Shown piece after piece: positions 30,793 through 34,396 of a stretch of 34,396 bases of DNA. Location of the stretch: the NCBI GenBank assembly GCA_016779945.1, contig JADHMR010000011.1:1-34396 (forward strand). The letters are read 5' to 3'. Position numbers and translations under genes: made by a program. This stretch comes from Bacteroidia bacterium. Its GTDB lineage: Bacteria; Bacteroidota; Bacteroidia; NS11-12g; UBA9320. Positions within the stretch are counted from its first letter, which is position 1, and every line of letters begins with the position of its first letter. A model generated the notes under the pieces. That model searched no databases and was not told where the DNA came from. It saw only the letters and a list, made by a program, of their open reading frames with translations.

Positions 30793-33700
30793 ATGAAACG
30801 ATTTTTACTATTTGGAATGGCATTTTTATGTGCCTTTTCGACTAGCTTTGCTCAAATTCCCCTTGCCACACAAGGCTTTGAGTCTGGCGACACTTGGACG
30901 TATACGTCTAACCCAGAGTTTTATGATTTTAATAATGGTGATGCATTTGATATCATGTCAGGAGAATACCAAACTATGGTGGCTGCTTCTGGAAATAGCT
31001 TTTTAGCATTTCATGATATAGTAAATCCAAACGCTCCATTACTCGAGGGTCAGACTAATTCTGATTACTATCATTATTTAACATTTGCTACTATTCAAAT
31101 TCCTCAGCCATCTCCGGCAGATTTGAAATTGTCATTTAGTTATTTAGCTCATGAGCTTGATGGAACAGACTACATGGCTTATGAGTTACAGTTCAATAAT
31201 GATGATACATGGAATAGCAATTGGGTAAGTTCAGTTGATACATCCTTTGCTTTTTCTGCCTATTTATCTAAAAACACTAATGATTTATGGGTAACGCACA
31301 CTATTGATATTCCTGATACGGTTTCTTTTGTGAGATTCAGAATAGGAGCTTTTCAAAACGGTGGAGCTGATTGGGGAGGCTTTGACAGCTTTTCTTTGTT
31401 CTTTGATAGCGCAGGAGATTTTGTAGCACCTAATGTTGAAGACGCTTCGATAACCTCAGATCAAACTATTGTTTTGACGTTTAATGAAGCGGTACAGTCA
31501 GCATCAGTTTCAATTACTGATTATGGCATTAGCAGCACTACATTAAGTGAGGATGGTCTTCAAATGACTTTGAACCTTTCTTCTAGCTTAGTCGATGGAG
31601 ATTTCTTTGATATCAATGTAGATGCTCTTATGGATTTAGCAGGTAATCAAGCTAATTCAGTTTTAGAAAATCTTGTTCATAACGATTTTGTAGGTAATCT
31701 TGTTATTACTGAAATTAACTATAACGATCCAGGGCCATATGATAACTTGGATTATTTTGAAATATATAACAATGGAGAAGAGGCCTATCCATTAGGAGGT
31801 CTAGCCTTTATTGAGGGAGTAAATGTTAACTTCCCTGAATATTCTCTAGCTGCTGGTGAGTATGTAATTGTTGCTCAACCAGCTTATTTTTTAAATGATG
31901 CATGTGGCGCATTGCCTTATGGTTGCGGATTCCAATCTTATTTTGGTTTTGCACCAACTTTTGAAATTGCATCTGGTTACCTTGGAGCAGGTTTGCTACA
32001 ATGTGTTAACACTGTTGGAGATGTAGTAATATCTGTTGATTTTGACTATTCTGGTGAATGGCCAGCCAATGCTAATGGTAACGGTTATTCCATTGTATTG
32101 TGTGATCCTTCTTCTGATATGAACGTTGCAAGTAATTGGGCCTTATCTTCTTCAATTCAGTATGCTGTAAGTCCTGAAGATTCTGTCTTAACAGCAATGG
32201 GGCTAAGTGGCTTTACACAGTACTATGCTGATCCAGGTGGACCTTGTGCAGTAGGTGATATTTTACCTCCTGCAGTGGTTAATATTTATGCTGTTGATGC
32301 ATCGACAGTAGTGGTTGTTTATGATGAAGCGATTGCCGTTGACGGAACTTATGAAGGCTTATCTGTTGCTTCATCTACTATCTCAGGAGATACGGTGACA
32401 TTGTCCTTATCTACACCCTTAGAATTAGCAGTAATTTATTCTGTTACAATTTCAGGCACACAAGATGTTGTAGGAAACCCAATCTTATCTTATGGTGTTG
32501 AAGTATTCTACAATACGGTTTCCAACCTTTTCATCTCTGAATTTGCTGAAGGTTCTTCAAACAACAAATACATAGAAATTTATAATGCTAGTGATAATGA
32601 CGTTGACTTATCATTTTATGGCATTGCCAATACGTCGAATGCGCCAACAACAGTAGGTGTTTATGAATATTGGACTGATTTTCCTGAGGGAGCAACTATT
32701 GCTTCTCAAGGCACATATATTATTACTCACCCTTCAGCAGATTCTATCATTGCTTCAGTTTCAGACATGACTTATGCTTTCTTAAGTAATGGTGACGATG
32801 GCTTTGCGCTTGTTTATGGTAGCCAGCCAACAATTCCAGTAGATCCAGAAACAGGAGGTTATACTATTGTTGATTTCGCTGGAGATTGGAATGGTGACCC
32901 AGGAAGTGGCTGGACTGTTGCTGGCGTAAGTAATGCCACACAAAACCATACTTTAGTTCGTAAATGTTCAGTAGAACAAGGTAATTCAGATTGGGCAGCT
33001 TCAGCAGGAACATCAGCCGAAGACTCAGAGTGGATTGTTTTAGAAATTGATGATTGGTCAAATTTAGATCAACATGTAACACCTTGTCCTGAGATTATTC
33101 TAGGATGTACTGATGAAGCGGCTAGTAATTATAACTCAACAGCTACTGAGGACGATGGAAGTTGTGAATATTTAGGATGTACAGATGAAACTGCTGTTAA
33201 TTTTGATGCGTCTGCTGTTACTGATGATGGTTCATGTATTTATCCACTTGACCCTATGGTTAATTTATTTATTTCTGAGTATTCAGAAGGAAGTAGTAGT
33301 AACAAATATTTAGAGATTTATAACCCTACTGCAGACACGGTGTCATTAGCTTCTTATGCTTGGCCATCGGTTTCTAATGCGCCGTCAACTGTTGGTGCGT
33401 ATGAATATTGGAATTCGTTTGCGGCTGGAGCACAGATAGCACCTTATGGTGTTTATGTTGTAGCCAATCCAGGTTCAGATTTAGCGATTCTTAATAACGC
33501 CGATGAAACCGGAACGGTTTATTTTAATGGTGACGATGGTTATGCTTTAGTTTATGGTTTTGAGCCGACTTCACCATCTACTCCAGAAGTAGGCGGATAT
33601 GTTGTTTTAGACATTGTAGGAGATTGGAATGGTGATCCAGGAAGCGGTTGGGAAGTCGCTGGCGTAACTGATGCTACTAAAGACCACACTTTAGTACGTA

Positions 33701-34396
33701 AGTGTTCTGTGGAACAAGGAAATGCTAACGATTGGACGACTTCAGCAGGTACAAATGCTGAAGATTCGGAATGGATTGTTTTAGAAAACAACGACTGGTC
33801 TAACTTGGGCATGCATACATCTCCATGTCCTGTTGACGCGGTATTCGGCTGTACTGACCCAGTAGCTTGTAACTTTGATGCTAACGCTACCGATGATGAT
33901 GGTTCGTGTGAGATGCCTAACGATTGTGGCTCTTGCGAAGGCGACTTATCATGTTTAGTAAACGTTACTGTTTCAGTTGATATGAGTGTTGAAGGCTTCA
34001 TTGCTGGAAATGGTTCTACATGGGACGGATTAGACGGTTCATCTATGGCTATTAGGTTAGATGGAGGCACTTGGGCAGCTATGACTGATATAGGAGATAA
34101 TGTATGGACAGCAACCTTCTCTGTTGCTCCTAATAGCTCACACGTTTATAACTTTAATGATGGTTGGTATGAGACAGGTTCATTTGGCGACTGTGCTGGT
34201 GGTCAATTTGGTAACGACAGAATGTTTACTGCAACCGATATAGATATGGTAGTGCCAACAGTTTGTTGGGAATCTTGTGAGGCGTGTCCTGATGTTATTT
34301 TAGGATGTACTGATCCTGAGGCAAGTAATTACGATGCTGCTGCCACAGAAGACGACGGTTCTTGTACTTACCCTGCGCCTATGGTTAGCTTATTCT
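30793..34396 (+). CDS. Giant secreted lamin-tail/Ig-like repeat protein (3' partial)
   Basis: The frame is open from ATG 30793 to the window end (1201 codons). A signal peptide covers 1-21 (MKRFLLFGMAFLCAFSTSFA). The order is: N-terminal adhesion-type domain (about 22-215); Ig-like 'VVLTFNEAV' domain (about 216-295); lamin-tail domain 1 (from 302: NLVITEINYNDPGPYDNLDY); a second Ig-like domain (about 495-575); lamin-tail domain 2 (from 577: NLFISEFAEGSSNNKY); two GCTD..DDGSC repeats (about 769-815); lamin-tail domain 3 (from 823); another GCTD repeat and a Cys cluster (about 1018-1055); a domain with YNFNDGWYETGSF that looks carbohydrate-binding; GCTD; and the beginning of one more lamin-tail unit at the edge. 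Such proteins are usually T9SS cargo; the sorting domain would lie beyond the window. No catalytic motif was seen. Confidence 0.9.
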   Translation, partial: MKRFLLFGMAFLCAFSTSFAQIPLATQGFESGDTWTYTSNPEFYDFNNGDAFDIMSGEYQTMVAASGNSFLAFHDIVNPNAPLLEGQTNSDYYHYLTFATIQIPQPSPADLKLSFSYLAHELDGTDYMAYELQFNNDDTWNSNWVSSVDTSFAFSAYLSKNTNDLWVTHTIDIPDTVSFVRFRIGAFQNGGADWGGFDSFSLFFDSAGDFVAPNVEDASITSDQTIVLTFNEAVQSASVSITDYGISSTTLSEDGLQMTLNLSSSLVDGDFFDINVDALMDLAGNQANSVLENLVHNDFVGNLVITEINYNDPGPYDNLDYFEIYNNGEEAYPLGGLAFIEGVNVNFPEYSLAAGEYVIVAQPAYFLNDACGALPYGCGFQSYFGFAPTFEIASGYLGAGLLQCVNTVGDVVISVDFDYSGEWPANANGNGYSIVLCDPSSDMNVASNWALSSSIQYAVSPEDSVLTAMGLSGFTQYYADPGGPCAVGDILPPAVVNIYAVDASTVVVVYDEAIAVDGTYEGLSVASSTISGDTVTLSLSTPLELAVIYSVTISGTQDVVGNPILSYGVEVFYNTVSNLFISEFAEGSSNNKYIEIYNASDNDVDLSFYGIANTSNAPTTVGVYEYWTDFPEGATIASQGTYIITHPSADSIIASVSDMTYAFLSNGDDGFALVYGSQPTIPVDPETGGYTIVDFAGDWNGDPGSGWTVAGVSNATQNHTLVRKCSVEQGNSDWAASAGTSAEDSEWIVLEIDDWSNLDQHVTPCPEIILGCTDEAASNYNSTATEDDGSCEYLGCTDETAVNFDASAVTDDGSCIYPLDPMVNLFISEYSEGSSSNKYLEIYNPTADTVSLASYAWPSVSNAPSTVGAYEYWNSFAAGAQIAPYGVYVVANPGSDLAILNNADETGTVYFNGDDGYALVYGFEPTSPSTPEVGGYVVLDIVGDWNGDPGSGWEVAGVTDATKDHTLVRKCSVEQGNANDWTTSAGTNAEDSEWIVLENNDWSNLGMHTSPCPVDAVFGCTDPVACNFDANATDDDGSCEMPNDCGSCEGDLSCLVNVTVSVDMSVEGFIAGNGSTWDGLDGSSMAIRLDGGTWAAMTDIGDNVWTATFSVAPNSSHVYNFNDGWYETGSFGDCAGGQFGNDRMFTATDIDMVVPTVCWESCEACPDVILGCTDPEASNYDAAATEDDGSCTYPAPMVSLF
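32521..33840 (+). repeat. Tandem lamin-tail coding repeat, about 735-bp period
   Basis: The unit beginning at about 32524 and the one beginning at about 33262 encode nearly the same text (FISE..EGSS.NKY.EIYN, EYW, GDWNGDPGSGW, RKCSVEQGN, AEDSEWIVLE, DWSNL). They share long DNA identities, such as GGAGATTGGAATGGTGA at 32881 and about 33620. A third unit starts at about 34384. The close similarity points to recent duplication. Confidence 0.8.

Noticed and set aside
33552-34070. 172-codon minus-strand open frame
   Set aside because: It lies fully inside the lamin-tail protein gene, is Pro/Ser/Thr-rich as expected of a mirror of Gly/Asp-rich coding sequence, and has no start context.

Overview
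The window looks like a piece of an AT-rich Bacteroidota chromosome, most probably a marine Flavobacteriales-type bacterium. The reasons are several large secreted proteins with type IX secretion (T9SS) C-terminal signals of both type A (YPNP-like) and type B (FTPNDDG-like), SprB, GEVED, lamin-tail and 'GCTD..DDGSC' repeat proteins, the flavobacterial form of arginine decarboxylase, and little sign of Shine-Dalgarno spacing. No rRNA, tRNA or CRISPR array was seen. Both ends cut through long repeat proteins.

Layout. (1) 1-2871: the end of a type B T9SS repeat protein, a broken PEP/pyruvate-binding protein gene, and a beta-propeller-like secreted protein. (2) 3040-7529: an Lrp/AsnC regulator divergent from a tightly packed five-gene polyamine operon (two unknown small genes, arginine decarboxylase, agmatinase, deoxyhypusine-synthase-like protein). 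Inverted repeats lie in the divergent promoter region, and a short direct repeat is found on both sides of the module. (3) 7727-12948: secreted proteins, among them an MbnP/MbnH-type pair (copper protein plus di-haem enzyme) and a cupredoxin-like plus fasciclin protein with an operator-like repeat in front. (4) 13017-15136: an HxlR regulator divergent from a CDGSH-anchored YceI protein and a pirin. (5) 15146-16822: a serine hydrolase and a small membrane protein. (6) 16908-about 26000: an accessory region. (7) 26011-34396: a HAD protein, beta-carbonic anhydrase, a WcaF-like acetyltransferase, a GEVED/SprB type B protein and the start of a very large lamin-tail protein.

The most interesting part is the accessory region. 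A tyrosine recombinase resembling integron integrases, but without their usual extra insertion, points away from a series of plus-strand genes. These genes are separated by long hairpins of common design: AAC-AATG, a variable stem, ATAG(G/C)GG, a loop, GAAATCC(G/C)CTAC, the complementary stem, CGAGACC-GTT. The outer stems differ in sequence between sites but remain complementary. The first gene unit starts at GTTAGCGG, about 138 bp upstream of the integrase start, and ends at CCGCTAAC. These are exact reverse complements, which is the rule expected of an integron cassette. The units carry a lipoprotein gene, a four-gene restriction-modification-like defence operon (small HTH controller, MmeI-like methyltransferase, helicase, GIY-YIG protein), and a SET-domain gene killed by an in-frame stop. 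A scarred copy of the sequence beside the integrase sits at the far end.

Domain assignments come from reading motifs, not from database searches. Start codons are the best in-frame choice and are uncertain where stated.
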